Positions 19,738 through 30,927 of a stretch of DNA of 64,000 nucleotides are shown one piece after another. The translations under genes and the position numbers were made by a program. The stretch comes from Knoellia koreensis (GTDB taxonomy: Bacteria > Actinomycetota > Actinomycetes > Actinomycetales > Dermatophilaceae), in assembly GCF_013041615.1 (NCBI RefSeq), contig NZ_JABEPQ010000001.1:984976-1048975 (forward strand), read 5' to 3'. Numbering within the stretch: the stretch's first letter is position 1; the number at the start of each line of letters is the position of its first letter. The notes under the pieces were generated by a model. That model was not told where the DNA came from. It did not search any database and saw only the letters and a list, made by a program, of their open reading frames with translations.

Positions 19738-21264
19738 TCAGCTCACGGCCTTGAGGGCGTCGATGATGCCGTCGCCGTAGTAGCTGTTGTTGCTGGGCGA
19801 GCCGACACACGGGGCACCGTTGGTGCGGCCCGGGGGTGCGGTCTCGGCCGGCTGGCAGGCGACGTCACGCGCGTCGGCCTTGAGCTTGGCCACCATCTGG
19901 GCCGGCGTCAGGTCCGGGTGAGCCGACTTCATCAGGGCGAGCACACCGGCGACGTGCGGGGACGCCATCGAGGTGCCGCTCTTGAGGCCGTAGCCGTTGC
20001 CCGCGACGATCGTCGACAGGATCGAGCGTCCCGGCGCCGCGACGTCGATGACCCCGAGGCCACGGTTGCTGAAGTAGGCCAGCTGCTCGGTCCGGGTCGT
20101 CGCCGAGGTGGTGACGACACCCGGCAGTTCGGTCGGGATGTCGTAGCACTCGTTGTTGATCACCCGCGGGATCGGCGTGGTGTCGTTCGGGCTCGAGTCG
20201 TTGGTCGTCTTGTTGGCCAGGTCATAGGCCGAGTTGCCGGCCGCGGCGGCGTGCACGACGCCCTGCTTGGTCGACCACTGCACGGCCCGGTTGACGGCCT
20301 CGAGGACCGCAGCCTGGTCGACCTGGTCGTTGCACCAGAACTCCATCGGGTCGACGTAGTAGCTGTTGTTGGTCACGTCCATGCCCTTGAGGCCGGCCCA
20401 CATGAAGCCGCAGACGGCGTACTCGGGGTAGATGAAGCCGTCGTCGTTGACGACCTTGACCGAGGCCATGCGCACGTTCGGGGCGACACCGACGATGCCG
20501 GTGCCGTTACGCGCGGCGCCGATGGTGCCGGCCACGTGGGTGCCGTGGTCGGACGTCGTCGGGTACCAGCCGGTCGGCGACAGGTCGGGGCGGCCGGCGT
20601 TGGTGCAGTTGACCGAGTCGGCCACGTCGATGTTGGGCTGCAGGTCCGGGTGGTCCGGGTCGATGCCGCTGTCGAGGACGCCGACGACCACGTCACGGCT
20701 GCCGTCGGTGATCTGGTGCGCCTGGTCGGCCTTGATCTGCTGCATGTCCCACTGCTCGCCCTCGCGGGGGTCAGGGGTGACGGCCTGCTCGTCGGAGACG
20801 AGGTCGAGCCCGGTGCCGACCTTGGCCTTGGCCTTGGGCGCCGTCCGCGCGCCGGAGCGCCACGGGGTGGCGATGCCGTCGGGCGTGCCCTCGGAGACGG
20901 CGGCGGTGCGGGTGGCACCGATGGACTGGACCACGGAGCCGACCGCGGTCTTCATCTTCGCGCGGAAGGCGGCCCGGTCGGACTGGGCGACCACGACACC
21001 GATCTGTGGCCAGGACTGCACGACGACACCACCGGAGCGGGCGACGGCCTTCTCCACGGCGTTCACGGTGCCGGGGGTCGCCTTGGTGTTGATGACGTAG
21101 CTCATGAGGTAGCCGTCGGGGAACGCCATGGGCACCGGCGTCGACGGTGGCTCAGCGGCCGTGGTGGACGCACTGGCACCGGATGCCGTGGCGAGGGTGG
21201 CCGCGAGCATCGCACCCGACGCGATGAGGGCAAACCCTCGTCTGCGGATCGACGGTCGTTTCAT
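19738..21264 (-). CDS. secreted S8 family subtilisin-like serine protease
   Basis: Extracellular subtilase, 508 residues. A signal peptide (basic start, hydrophobic core, cleavage near SGASA, residue ~32) leads to an inhibitor-I9-like propeptide region (~50-150). The catalytic triad is clear: Asp198 in GVLDSGID, His240 in SDHGTHVAGTI and Ser432 in SGTSMASPHVAG, with the oxyanion Asn near 344 in AAAAGNSA. Several Cys in the mature domain could form disulfides. AGGAGGA lies just before the ATG at 21264. No cell-wall anchor or extra C-terminal domain is present. The target is unknown. Confidence 0.93.
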   Translation of the reverse strand: MKRPSIRRRGFALIASGAMLAATLATASGASASTTAAEPPSTPVPMAFPDGYLMSYVINTKATPGTVNAVEKAVARSGGVVVQSWPQIGVVVAQSDRAAFRAKMKTAVGSVVQSIGATRTAAVSEGTPDGIATPWRSGARTAPKAKAKVGTGLDLVSDEQAVTPDPREGEQWDMQQIKADQAHQITDGSRDVVVGVLDSGIDPDHPDLQPNIDVADSVNCTNAGRPDLSPTGWYPTTSDHGTHVAGTIGAARNGTGIVGVAPNVRMASVKVVNDDGFIYPEYAVCGFMWAGLKGMDVTNNSYYVDPMEFWCNDQVDQAAVLEAVNRAVQWSTKQGVVHAAAAGNSAYDLANKTTNDSSPNDTTPIPRVINNECYDIPTELPGVVTTSATTRTEQLAYFSNRGLGVIDVAAPGRSILSTIVAGNGYGLKSGTSMASPHVAGVLALMKSAHPDLTPAQMVAKLKADARDVACQPAETAPPGRTNGAPCVGSPSNNSYYGDGIIDALKAVS

Positions 21265-21498
21265 CTGTTCCTCCTGTTGGGGATCGAGACGCCGTCACCC
21301 GGTCAGGCGACGGCGCCATCCCCCTACCCTTTCGAACCGGCAGGGGTCTTGGGGAGATGCGACCCCACGAATTTGCCCAATCCTGAACAACTCCCGTGCG
21401 TTTGCCCGTGATGGCGTCAAGGCATGAGGTATGCCGTGCACTCACCGCTGGATGGCTCGCGCACCGCTGTGGGCGGCGGGTGACACGATGGCGCTGCC

Positions 21499-23289
21499 AT
21501 GTCGACAGCCTCGAACCCGGGTCCTCCCGGAACGCCCCCGCGCGCGGCCTTCGTCGTGGCAGCCACCGGTCGTGCTGCCTTCGTCGACGACTCCGGCGCG
21601 GAGCCGGTCGTGGGGCCGGCGTCGACCCTCCTCCCCCGGGTCCGTGCCGTCGCCGAGGCCACGGGAGACGACGCCACCGGCCGGACGCGGCTGGTCTGGT
21701 GGGCCGCCACGGTCGACGCCCGCGACCTCGTGGCCGACGGCATACCGGTCGCCCGGTGCTGGGACGTCGCCGAGGCACACCGCCTGCTGCACGGTGGCTG
21801 GGACGCCCGACCGGCGGTCGCCTGGGCGGCCGCACACGGCATACCCGTCGAGACCGTCCCCGAGGCGACGCGAGGTGACCTCTTCGACTTCTCGGCCACC
21901 GACGGACCGCCGCCCGGCGCGGTGGTGCGACCCGACGGGCACCTGGACCCCGGGGCCGGCGCGGCCGGCTGGGAGCCGGACGACGCCACCCTGGTGGCCT
22001 GGGCGCGTGCCGCGCTGGAGTGCGCTGCCCTGCAGGAGTCGCAGCTGCGTGCGCTCGGACCGCGGGCCGTCGCCGCCGCGCATTCGGAGTCGGCGGCGGC
22101 ACTGCTGTGCGTGGAGCTCGCCCGCGACGGGCTGCCGATCGACCGGGCCGTGGCCGAGGACCTCATCGCCCGGGCCGCCGGGCCGCGACCCGCCGACCAC
22201 GCCGACGCGCTGCGCATCCGCCGCGAGCGCGACCAGGTGGTGCTGCGTGAGGTGCCGGGGCGGGAGTCGACGGACCTGCGCAACCCCGGCCAGGTGCGCG
22301 GGCTGCTCGCCGCCGTCGGCATCGACGTGCCCAACACCCGCAAGTGGGTGCTGGAGCCGTTCCGCGACACCCACCGCGTGGTTCCGGCGCTGCTGGAGTG
22401 GCGCAAGGCCGAGCGCATCGCGACGACCTACGGCTATGGCTGGCTCGACGCGCACGTCGGTCCGGACGACCGGCTGCGCGGCGGGTGGACCGCCTGCGAC
22501 GGCGCCGCCGGACGCATGACCGCGCAGAACGGGCTGCACAACCTGCCCATCGAGCTGCGCCCTGCCGTGGCCGCCCACCCGGGGCACGTCTTCGTCCGCG
22601 CCGACCTCGGGCAGATCGAGCCGCGGGTGCTCGCGGTGGTGTCCGGGGACCCGGCGTTCGCGGCCGCGACCCGGGCGGCGGACCTCTACGCCCCGGTCGC
22701 CGAGCGGCTCGGGGTCGAGCGGGCGGTCGCCAAGGTGGCCGTGCTCGCCGCGATGTACGGCCAGCGCAGCGGCGCCGCCGGTGAGGCCCTCAAGGGGCTC
22801 GAACGCGCCTACCCGGTCGCGATGCGACTGCTCGACGACGCGTATGCCGCGGGCGTGCGCCGCGAGCCCTTGCGCACCTTCGGCGGGCGGCTGATCCGGC
22901 TCGACGCCATGCTCGTGAGTGAAGCGGCGGGGTCAGGCGCCGACGGCAGCGCCGGCGCAGGCGGGTCGGAGGCGCCGGCCAGCACCGCGGCATACGACTC
23001 CGCTCGCGGGCGATTCGCGCGCAACGCGATCATCCAGGGGTCGGCGGCCGAGCTCTTCAAGGCGTGGGCGGCCACGGTCCGCGCGACGACCCGCGACCTC
23101 GGCGCGCAGATCGTGCTGTGCCTGCACGACGAGCTGCTCGTGCACGTGCCCGCCGAGCACGCCGAGGAGGCCAGCGCCCGGGTGGAGCGCGCCCTCGTCG
23201 ACAGCGCCCGCCGCTGGGCCGGGTCGAGCCAGGTGCGGTTCGTCGCCGACACCTCGGTCATCGAGCGGTGGTCCCAGGCCAAGGACTGA
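21499..23289 (+). CDS. stand-alone family-A DNA polymerase (Pol I-like, no 5' nuclease)
   Basis: 596-residue protein with a PolA palm/fingers region: motif A RADLGQIEPRVLA, a motif-B-like RAVAKVAVLAAMYGQRSGAAG, and motif C LCLHDELLVHV. The N-terminal ~200 residues take the place of a 3'-5' exonuclease domain but the usual acidic metal ligands are not obvious. There is no 5'-nuclease domain, so this is not the main PolI. Such proteins are annotated in actinobacteria as bifunctional 3'-5' exonuclease/DNA polymerase. A Gly/Ala/Ser-rich insertion (~residues 475-495) interrupts the palm. The ATG at 21499 has no strong ribosome site. Role probably in repair. Confidence 0.85.
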   Translation: MSTASNPGPPGTPPRAAFVVAATGRAAFVDDSGAEPVVGPASTLLPRVRAVAEATGDDATGRTRLVWWAATVDARDLVADGIPVARCWDVAEAHRLLHGGWDARPAVAWAAAHGIPVETVPEATRGDLFDFSATDGPPPGAVVRPDGHLDPGAGAAGWEPDDATLVAWARAALECAALQESQLRALGPRAVAAAHSESAAALLCVELARDGLPIDRAVAEDLIARAAGPRPADHADALRIRRERDQVVLREVPGRESTDLRNPGQVRGLLAAVGIDVPNTRKWVLEPFRDTHRVVPALLEWRKAERIATTYGYGWLDAHVGPDDRLRGGWTACDGAAGRMTAQNGLHNLPIELRPAVAAHPGHVFVRADLGQIEPRVLAVVSGDPAFAAATRAADLYAPVAERLGVERAVAKVAVLAAMYGQRSGAAGEALKGLERAYPVAMRLLDDAYAAGVRREPLRTFGGRLIRLDAMLVSEAAGSGADGSAGAGGSEAPASTAAYDSARGRFARNAIIQGSAAELFKAWAATVRATTRDLGAQIVLCLHDELLVHVPAEHAEEASARVERALVDSARRWAGSSQVRFVADTSVIERWSQAKD

Positions 23290-23391
23290 CTGCGTTCCTG
23301 AGGTCGCCTGCCGGCCGACGCGCTCCCCTGACCTGCACTGATACGCCTCCCGCCGGAGCCGGGAGACGTCGGGATCTGGTTGGGTAGGGGC

Positions 23392-24189
23392 ATGGACAGC
23401 ACCGACGTGAAGGGCGCCGCAGACCGCGCGTCCGACCATCCGGCCCTCACCGCCGCAGCCCGGGCGGGCTACGCGGTCAGTGGCCTCATCCACCTGCTCA
23501 TCGGCTGGATCGCACTGCAGGTCGCCCTCGGCGGCGGCGGCAAGAACGCCGACCAGAGCGGCGCCCTGTCGACCCTCGCCGGCAACCCGCTGGGCAAGGC
23601 CCTGCTGTGGGTGGCCGTGATCGGCTTCCTCGCGCTGGCGATCGTGCAGCTCGCCGAGGCGCTCCTCGCCTCCGGCGAGGGCAAGGACCTGTGGAAGGAC
23701 CGCGGCAAGGCGGTCGGGCAGATGGTGCTCTACCTGGCGCTGGCGTCGTCGGCCCTGACGTTCGCGCGCGGAGGGTCGAAGAACAGCAGGTCGCAGTCGC
23801 AGGACTTCACCGCCTCGCTGCTCGACAAGCCCGGCGGCCGGCTGCTCGTCATCGTCATCGGGCTCGCGGTCCTCGCGGCCGGTGGCTACCACGTCTACAA
23901 GGGCTGGAGCGAGAAGTTCCTCGAGGACCTCGAGTCACACCCCGGGCGCGCCGCCACCGTGCTGGGGCGGGTCGGGTTCATCGCCAAGGGGCTCGTGCTC
24001 GCCATCGTCGGCGTGCTGTTCGTCGCGGCCGGCCTGCACCGGCGCGCAGCCGAGGCCAGCGGCATGGACGGCGCGCTGAAGTCGTTGCGGGAGCAGCCGT
24101 TCGGCACCATCCTGCTCATCCTCATCGCCGCCGGACTCGTGGCGTTCGGGCTCTATTGCTTCGCCCGCGCCAAGCATGCGAAGGTCTGA
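23392..24189 (+). CDS. DUF1206 membrane protein
   Basis: Integral membrane protein, 265 residues, with six predicted helices in three pairs, the layout of three DUF1206 repeats. Each repeat starts near an aromatic/glycine motif (ARAGYAVSGLIHLLIGW, LLVIVIGLAVLAAGGYHVYKG, VLGRVGFIAKGLVLAIVG). Function unknown. The ATG at 23392 follows TAGGGGC. It is followed by a strong terminator. Confidence 0.88.
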   Translation: MDSTDVKGAADRASDHPALTAAARAGYAVSGLIHLLIGWIALQVALGGGGKNADQSGALSTLAGNPLGKALLWVAVIGFLALAIVQLAEALLASGEGKDLWKDRGKAVGQMVLYLALASSALTFARGGSKNSRSQSQDFTASLLDKPGGRLLVIVIGLAVLAAGGYHVYKGWSEKFLEDLESHPGRAATVLGRVGFIAKGLVLAIVGVLFVAAGLHRRAAEASGMDGALKSLREQPFGTILLILIAAGLVAFGLYCFARAKHAKV

Positions 24190-24228
24190 ACCGACGCCCA
24201 CCGCGTCCACGAACCCCCCCGTAGAGAG

Positions 24229-24258
24229 CGAGGCCCCCGGCAGCTGCCGGGGGCCTCG
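24229..24258. terminator. perfect 30-bp palindromic terminator
   Basis: CGAGGCCCCCGGCAG and its complement form a perfect palindrome centred on CAGCTG. It lies 39 bases after the DUF1206 stop and 27 bases before the converging PAC2 stop, so it can terminate both. Confidence 0.85.
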
Positions 24259-24285
24259 TGGGTGTCTGACGTGGTGCGCCGTCGG

Positions 24286-25239
24286 TCAGGCGCGGGGGTG
24301 GTCGCCCTCGCCGTTGCCGGCCGGACCGTCGGACTCGTCGTCGATGTCGCGCAGGAACGCCTCGAACTCGGCCCCGATCTCGTCGGCCGACGGCAGCTCG
24401 CTGACATCCGTGGCCAGCAGGCTCGGCCGCTCGCGACCCTCGAGGTAGGTGTCGTACTGGCGCTCGAGCGCCGCGATCACCTGTGCGACCTCCTCGGACC
24501 CCTCGACCTCGCGGGCGATCTCGGCGCGGTTGAGACCGGCCTGCGCCACGAGGTCGTCGATCGGCAGGTTGAGCCCGGTGGCACCCGTGATCGCGTTGAT
24601 CGCAGTGACGGCGCCGTCGGCGAACTCGGACTGGGCCAGGTAGTGCGGCACGTGCACCGCGAAGCCCAGCGCGTCGCGGCCCGACTCCCCCAACCTCAGC
24701 TCGATCAGCGACGACAGGCTCGCGGGCACCTCGACCCGGCCGAAGGGGTTCTCCTGGGCGGGGATGAGGCGCGGGTCGGTGGCGTGGGCGGTCATCCCGA
24801 TGGGCCGGGTGTGGGGCACCGCCATGGGGATGCCGTGGGCGCTCACGACGAGGTCGACCCCGAGGAGGGTGACCAGCTGGCGCACCGCCTCGGCCATCCG
24901 CTCCCACTGGAAGTCCGGCTCCGGACCGGTCAGCAGCAGGTAGGGCGTGCCGTCGCGGTCGACGAGCCGGTGCAGCGCGAGGTAGGGGTCGTCGTAGCTG
25001 ATCCACCGGTTGTGGTCGAAGACCATCATCGGGCGGCGGCTGCGGTAGTCGAGCAGCTGGTCCACGTCGAAGGACGCGACCACGGTGGACTCGGCGTTCG
25101 CGAGGAGGTGCTCGGTCAGGAGCCGCTGGGTGTGCCCGGCGTCCATGAACCCGCCCAGGGCGAGCAGCATGACCGAGGCCCGCAGCTGCTGCGGGTCGGT
25201 GTCGGTCTCGAAGTGGTACAGCTCGGACGGGTTCTGCAC
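24286..25239 (-). CDS. PAC2 family protein
   Basis: Cytoplasmic PAC2-domain protein, 317 residues. PAC2 proteins resemble proteasome-assembly chaperone 2; actinobacteria encode them widely but their job is not settled. Family stretches here are LLALGGFMDAGHTQRL near the N-terminus, RRPMMVFDHNRWISYDDP, and LLTGPEPDFQWER. The C-terminal ~60 residues are acidic. The GTG at 25239 is chosen because CTGGAG lies 5 bases upstream; in-frame codons continue further upstream but lack a ribosome site. Confidence 0.85.
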   Translation of the reverse strand: MQNPSELYHFETDTDPQQLRASVMLLALGGFMDAGHTQRLLTEHLLANAESTVVASFDVDQLLDYRSRRPMMVFDHNRWISYDDPYLALHRLVDRDGTPYLLLTGPEPDFQWERMAEAVRQLVTLLGVDLVVSAHGIPMAVPHTRPIGMTAHATDPRLIPAQENPFGRVEVPASLSSLIELRLGESGRDALGFAVHVPHYLAQSEFADGAVTAINAITGATGLNLPIDDLVAQAGLNRAEIAREVEGSEEVAQVIAALERQYDTYLEGRERPSLLATDVSELPSADEIGAEFEAFLRDIDDESDGPAGNGEGDHPRA

Positions 25240-25320
25240 GGTGGCTCCAGCGGTGAGGTCCTGGTGTCGTTCTCTGGTGCCAACGCCCCAGGGCCGCCGG
25301 GGATTCCTCCCACCCCACCT

Positions 25321-25411
25321 CAGCTTTTCCGCGTCATGCGGGAACTGTGAGGTTCGCACGGTCTACTAGTGCGAGTGAAGATCCACTTTTGCGCATGACG
25401 CGGAAAAGCTG
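25321..25411 (-). repeat. nested-palindrome element, copy 1 (after hrpA)
   Basis: Terminal 20-bp perfect inverted repeats, CAGCTTTTCCGCGTCATGCG at 25321-25340 and its complement at 25392-25411, enclose an inner dyad TTCGCAC...GTGCGAG. It begins 7 bases past the hrpA stop on the minus strand. A second copy is at 39810-39895. The inner arms differ between copies but keep pairing, which points to a conserved RNA or cruciform structure or a miniature inverted-repeat element. Confidence 0.85.
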
Positions 25412-25418
25412 TGACCGG

Positions 25419-28400
25419 TCAGGGGGTCAGGGTGGCGATGGCAGTGCGGATCCGCTTCTCCGAGACGGGGTATGCCGTGCCGAGCGCGTTGGCGAACAGG
25501 CTCACCCGCAGCTCCTCCACCATCCAGCCGACGTCGCGGACCGGCGTCGAGCGGCGGTCGAGGGGCGACAGGGAGTCGAGCAGGTCGGCATACGCGACCT
25601 CGACCCGGTCGACGACCTCCTGGTTGGCGGCGTCGCGCGCCAGCGACGCGGGTGAGGACGGAGCCTTCTCGAGGCGCTGGGCCATCGCCCTCACGTAGCG
25701 GCGCAGCGACAGCAGGTGGCCCATCCCCGTGTCGGCGACGAAGCCCGGGTAGACGAGGCTGTCGAGCTGGGCCCGGACGTCGGCGACCAGGGCCGCAGCG
25801 GCCGGTGCGGTGAGCCGGTCGAGGAGCCCGCGTACCTCGCGCGCAGTGGCGAGGACCGGTTCGACCTCGTCGACCACCTGCAGGACGCGTGCGGCGGCGT
25901 GCGTGCGCACCGCGGCGAGCACTTCGTCGAAGGCCGCCTCGTCACGCACCTGCTGCACCTGCGCCCCACCGTTGCCGCCGGTCCGCTCGGCGACGATGCT
26001 GTCGACCGCTGCCGCGAGGCAGTCCTGCAGGAGTGCCGGGACGGACCCGTGCGGGTTGTCGGCGAGAGTGAGCTTCTGGTCGTTGCTGAGCCGGGCGAGG
26101 ACCCGTTTCCACGGTGGCGTGGTGTTGAGGAGCAGCAGACGGCGTATGCCGCGGGCGGTCGCCGCGTCGGCGGCGCGCCGCGACGGGAGGACGACCAGGT
26201 CGACCGTCTCGCCACGGTCGACCAGCGCCGGGAAACCGTGCACCGCCTGCCCACCGGAGGTGGTCTCGAAGGTCTGGGGCAGCGTGCCAAAGTCCCACTG
26301 GCGCAGGCCTTTTCGCTCGATCGCCGCACCGGCACGGGACATCCGCCGCTGCACCTGACCCGCCAGCTGGTCCTGGAGGGCCTGCAGGTCCTTGCCGGCC
26401 CCGAGGACCCTGCCGCTGCCATCCTCCACGCTGAAGGTGATGCGCAGGTGGTCCGGCACGGAGTCGGGTCGCCACGCGTGGTCGGCGACGCGCACACCGG
26501 TGCGGGCGTGCAGCACGCGACCCAGCTCGGCCGCCAGCGAACGACCGCCGCCGGGCTGGACGTCGGCGAGGGCCCGGGCGGCGTGGTCGGGTGCGGGCAC
26601 GAAGCTGCGCCGAACGTCCTTGGGCAGCGCGCGAATCAGTCCGGTGACGAGGTCGAGTCGCAGTCCGGGCACCTGCCAGTCGAAGCCCTCGTCGCGGACC
26701 TGGTTGAGCACCTGCACCGGGATGTGGACGGTGACACCGTCGGCCGCGGACCCCGGCTCGAACTGGTACGTGACCGGCAGCTCCAGACCACCTTGCACCC
26801 ACACCGGAGGGTAGTCGCGGGTGGAGACGTCGACCGCGTCATCGCGGGTGAGCAGGTCCTCGGTGAAGGTCAGCAGGTCCGGCGTCTGTCGCCGCGCCTT
26901 CTTCCACCACGAGTCGAAGTGGCGCTGCGACACGACGTCGGACGGGATGCGGGCGTCGTAGAACGCCACGAGGTCCTCGTCGTCGACGACGATGTCGCGG
27001 CGTCGTGCGCGCTCCTCCAGCTCGGAAAGCCGTTGCAGGAGAGCGGTGTTCGCACGGAAGAAGTCGTGGTGCGTGTCCCAGTCGCCCTCGACGAGGGCGT
27101 GCCGGATGAACAGGTCGCGCGCCTCCTCGGGGTTGACCTTGCCGTAGCCGACGGTGCGCGCCGCGACGAGTGGCACGCCGTAGAGGGTCACGCGCTCGGT
27201 GGCGACGACGGCTCCGCGTTTGCGTGACCACCGCGGCTCGGAGTACTGCCGCTTGACGAGGTGGGGCGCGAGCCGCTCCGCCCAGACCGGGTCGATCCGC
27301 GCGTTGGTGCGCGCCCACAGCCGGGTCGTCTCGACCAGCTCGGCCGCCATGACGAACGCTGGCTGGCGCCGGAAGAGCGTGGAACCCGGTGAGATGCCGA
27401 AGCGAGCCCCCCGCGCACCGAGGTAGTCGCGCTTGGCCTCGTCGCGGGCACCGATGTGGGACAGCAGACCGGCGAGCAACGCCTGGTGCACGACATCGGC
27501 GTTGGCCGGTTCGCCCTTGGCCGAGGTCGCCGCCTTCGTGTCGATGCCGACGTCCTGACATGCGCGGCGCAGCTGCGCGTGCAGGTCCTGCCACTCGCGC
27601 ACGCGCAGGTAGTGGAGGAACTCGCGCTTGCACATCCGCCGGAACGCGCTGTGCGACAACGCTTTTTGCTGTTCCTTGAGGTATTCCCACAGGTTGAGCA
27701 GCCCGATGAAGTCGGAGTACTCGTCGCGGAACCGCGCATGCGCCTGGTCAGCCTGCGTCTGCTGGTCGGCCGGACGCTCCCGCGGGTCCTGGATCGACAG
27801 GGCGGCGACGATCACGAGCACCTCACGGGTGCACCCCAGCTTGTCCGCCTCGATGAGCATCCGCCCCAGGCGCGGGTCGACCGGCAGCCGCGCGAGGGTG
27901 CGCCCGTATGCCGTGAGCCGTCGTTCGCGCCCACGCCCACCACCGCGCGGGGTGCCCTCGTCTGCGGGCGGTGACTCTGCGGCATACCCGCTGGCAAAGG
28001 CCTGGAGCTCCTCGAGGAGGCGCGCCCCGTCGGCGATCTGGCGCGCGTCGGGCGGGTCGACGAACGGGAACCGCGCGATGTCGCCGAGCCCGAGCGAGGT
28101 CATCTGGAGGATGACCGAGGCGAGGCTGGTGCGCAGGATCTCCGGCTCGGTGAACTCCGGCCGGGCGTCGTAGTCGTCCTGCGAGTAGAGGCGGATCGCG
28201 ATGCCGTCGGCGGTGCGGCCGCTGCGGCCGGAGCGCTGGTTGGCACTCGCCTGCGAGATGGGCTCGATGGGCAGGCGCTGCACCTTGGTGCGCTGGCTGT
28301 ACCGCGAGATGCGCGCCGTGCCGGCGTCGACGACGTAGCGGATGCCCGGGACCGTCAAGGAGGTCTCGGCCACGTTGGTGGCCAACACGATTCGCCTGCC

Positions 28401-29402
28401 GTGGTGCGGCCGGAAGACCCGGTGCTGCTCGGCCGCGGAGAGCCGCGCGAAGAGCGGGACCACCTCGGTCTGCGGGAGGTTCAGCCCTTCGAGGGCGTCC
28501 TGGGTGTCACGGATCTCCCGCTCACCGGAGAGGAACACGAGGATGTCCTGCGGTCCCCCGTCACCGCGGCTCTCGGTCCACAGCTCCTCGACGGCCTCGA
28601 CGATGCCGGTGACCTGGTCGCGCTCCTCCGCGTCGGGTCGGTCGGGGTCGACGAGGGGGCGGTAGCGGATCTCGACCGGGTAGGTGCGGCCGGACACCTC
28701 GACGATGGGCGCCGGCTCTCCGGTCGCCGGGTTCGCGAAGTGCCGGGCGAACCGCTCGGGGTCGATGGTGGCCGAGGTGATGACGACCTTGAGGTCGGGG
28801 CGCCTGGGCAGGAGCTGCTTGAGGTAGCCGAGGATGAAGTCGATGTTGAGCGACCGCTCGTGCGCCTCGTCGATGATGATCGTGTCGTACTTGCGCAGCA
28901 TCCGGTCGCGCTGCATCTCGTTGAGCAGGATGCCGTCGGTCATCACCTTGACGAGCGTGTCGTCGTTCGAGGTGTCGGTGAACCGCACCTGGTAGCCGAC
29001 GGCGCCACCGAGCTCGACCTCGAGCTCCTCGGCGATGCGCTCGGCCACCGAACGGGCAGCGATCCGCCGCGGCTGGGTGTGCCCGATGAGGCCGTCCCGG
29101 CCGCGCCCCACCTCCAGGGCGATCTTGGGCAGCTGGGTGGTCTTGCCCGATCCGGTCTCGCCCGCGACGACCACGACCTGGTGGTCGCGGATCGCCGCGG
29201 CGATGTCGTCCTTGCGCGCGACGACCGGCAGCTCCGGCGGGTAGTTCAGCTCCGGGACGGGGACCTGCGCGCGCCGCGCCCGGCGCGCCTGCCACTGGGC
29301 CTCGTCACGGCGCTCCTTGCCCTGCCGCGGGCTCCGGCGCCGGGGCCCGGAGCGCTTCCGGTTCCGGGCAGCACGAGGCTGCGGGGAATCGTCGGCGGGC
29401 AT
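25419..29402 (-). CDS. hrpA: HrpA-type DEAH-box ATP-dependent RNA helicase
   Basis: Large DEAH-box helicase, 1327 residues, the normal HrpA length. The helicase core shows Walker A GETGSGKTTQLPK, the DEAH box IIIDEAHERSLN, motif III TSATIDPERFA, motif V LATNVAETSLTVPGI and motif VI QRSGRSGRT. HA2 and OB-fold segments follow, then a long C-terminal domain of the DUF3418 type. The N-terminus is basic (RNRKRSGPRRRS). The ATG at 29402 is preferred to an in-frame TTG at 29429. HrpA acts on RNA structure and stalled or collided ribosomes in other bacteria. Confidence 0.95.
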   Translation of the reverse strand: MPADDSPQPRAARNRKRSGPRRRSPRQGKERRDEAQWQARRARRAQVPVPELNYPPELPVVARKDDIAAAIRDHQVVVVAGETGSGKTTQLPKIALEVGRGRDGLIGHTQPRRIAARSVAERIAEELEVELGGAVGYQVRFTDTSNDDTLVKVMTDGILLNEMQRDRMLRKYDTIIIDEAHERSLNIDFILGYLKQLLPRRPDLKVVITSATIDPERFARHFANPATGEPAPIVEVSGRTYPVEIRYRPLVDPDRPDAEERDQVTGIVEAVEELWTESRGDGGPQDILVFLSGEREIRDTQDALEGLNLPQTEVVPLFARLSAAEQHRVFRPHHGRRIVLATNVAETSLTVPGIRYVVDAGTARISRYSQRTKVQRLPIEPISQASANQRSGRSGRTADGIAIRLYSQDDYDARPEFTEPEILRTSLASVILQMTSLGLGDIARFPFVDPPDARQIADGARLLEELQAFASGYAAESPPADEGTPRGGGRGRERRLTAYGRTLARLPVDPRLGRMLIEADKLGCTREVLVIVAALSIQDPRERPADQQTQADQAHARFRDEYSDFIGLLNLWEYLKEQQKALSHSAFRRMCKREFLHYLRVREWQDLHAQLRRACQDVGIDTKAATSAKGEPANADVVHQALLAGLLSHIGARDEAKRDYLGARGARFGISPGSTLFRRQPAFVMAAELVETTRLWARTNARIDPVWAERLAPHLVKRQYSEPRWSRKRGAVVATERVTLYGVPLVAARTVGYGKVNPEEARDLFIRHALVEGDWDTHHDFFRANTALLQRLSELEERARRRDIVVDDEDLVAFYDARIPSDVVSQRHFDSWWKKARRQTPDLLTFTEDLLTRDDAVDVSTRDYPPVWVQGGLELPVTYQFEPGSAADGVTVHIPVQVLNQVRDEGFDWQVPGLRLDLVTGLIRALPKDVRRSFVPAPDHAARALADVQPGGGRSLAAELGRVLHARTGVRVADHAWRPDSVPDHLRITFSVEDGSGRVLGAGKDLQALQDQLAGQVQRRMSRAGAAIERKGLRQWDFGTLPQTFETTSGGQAVHGFPALVDRGETVDLVVLPSRRAADAATARGIRRLLLLNTTPPWKRVLARLSNDQKLTLADNPHGSVPALLQDCLAAAVDSIVAERTGGNGGAQVQQVRDEAAFDEVLAAVRTHAAARVLQVVDEVEPVLATAREVRGLLDRLTAPAAAALVADVRAQLDSLVYPGFVADTGMGHLLSLRRYVRAMAQRLEKAPSSPASLARDAANQEVVDRVEVAYADLLDSLSPLDRRSTPVRDVGWMVEELRVSLFANALGTAYPVSEKRIRTAIATLTP

Positions 29403-29512
29403 GCCGTCCAGCCTACGTGCTCCGTGCAACTGGTTTGGGGGCGTGGGAGCGACCCCCGATCACGCCCACGCCCCGCATCCCGTCGGTCCCGGTGCCGCAC
29501 CAGCGCTCCCGC

Positions 29513-30832
<1,320 letters not shown>

Positions 30833-30906
30833 CGGTCGACCATCCCTTTCGTATGCCGCGTGGGCGGCTCACCTGGGCGGGGTCACCACGGTGTGGTCCC
30901 GCGCTT

Positions 30907-30927
30907 GCGGACGACGGCGTCGTCCGC
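30907..30927 (-). promoter_or_regulatory. expression-platform hairpin of the metY riboswitch
   Basis: GCGGACGAC and GTCGTCCGC form a 9-bp perfect stem with a 3-base loop. It follows immediately after the riboswitch P1 on the minus strand. No T-run follows, so it could act in attenuation with Rho or in an alternative fold with P1. The metX riboswitch has no equivalent hairpin. Confidence 0.5.
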
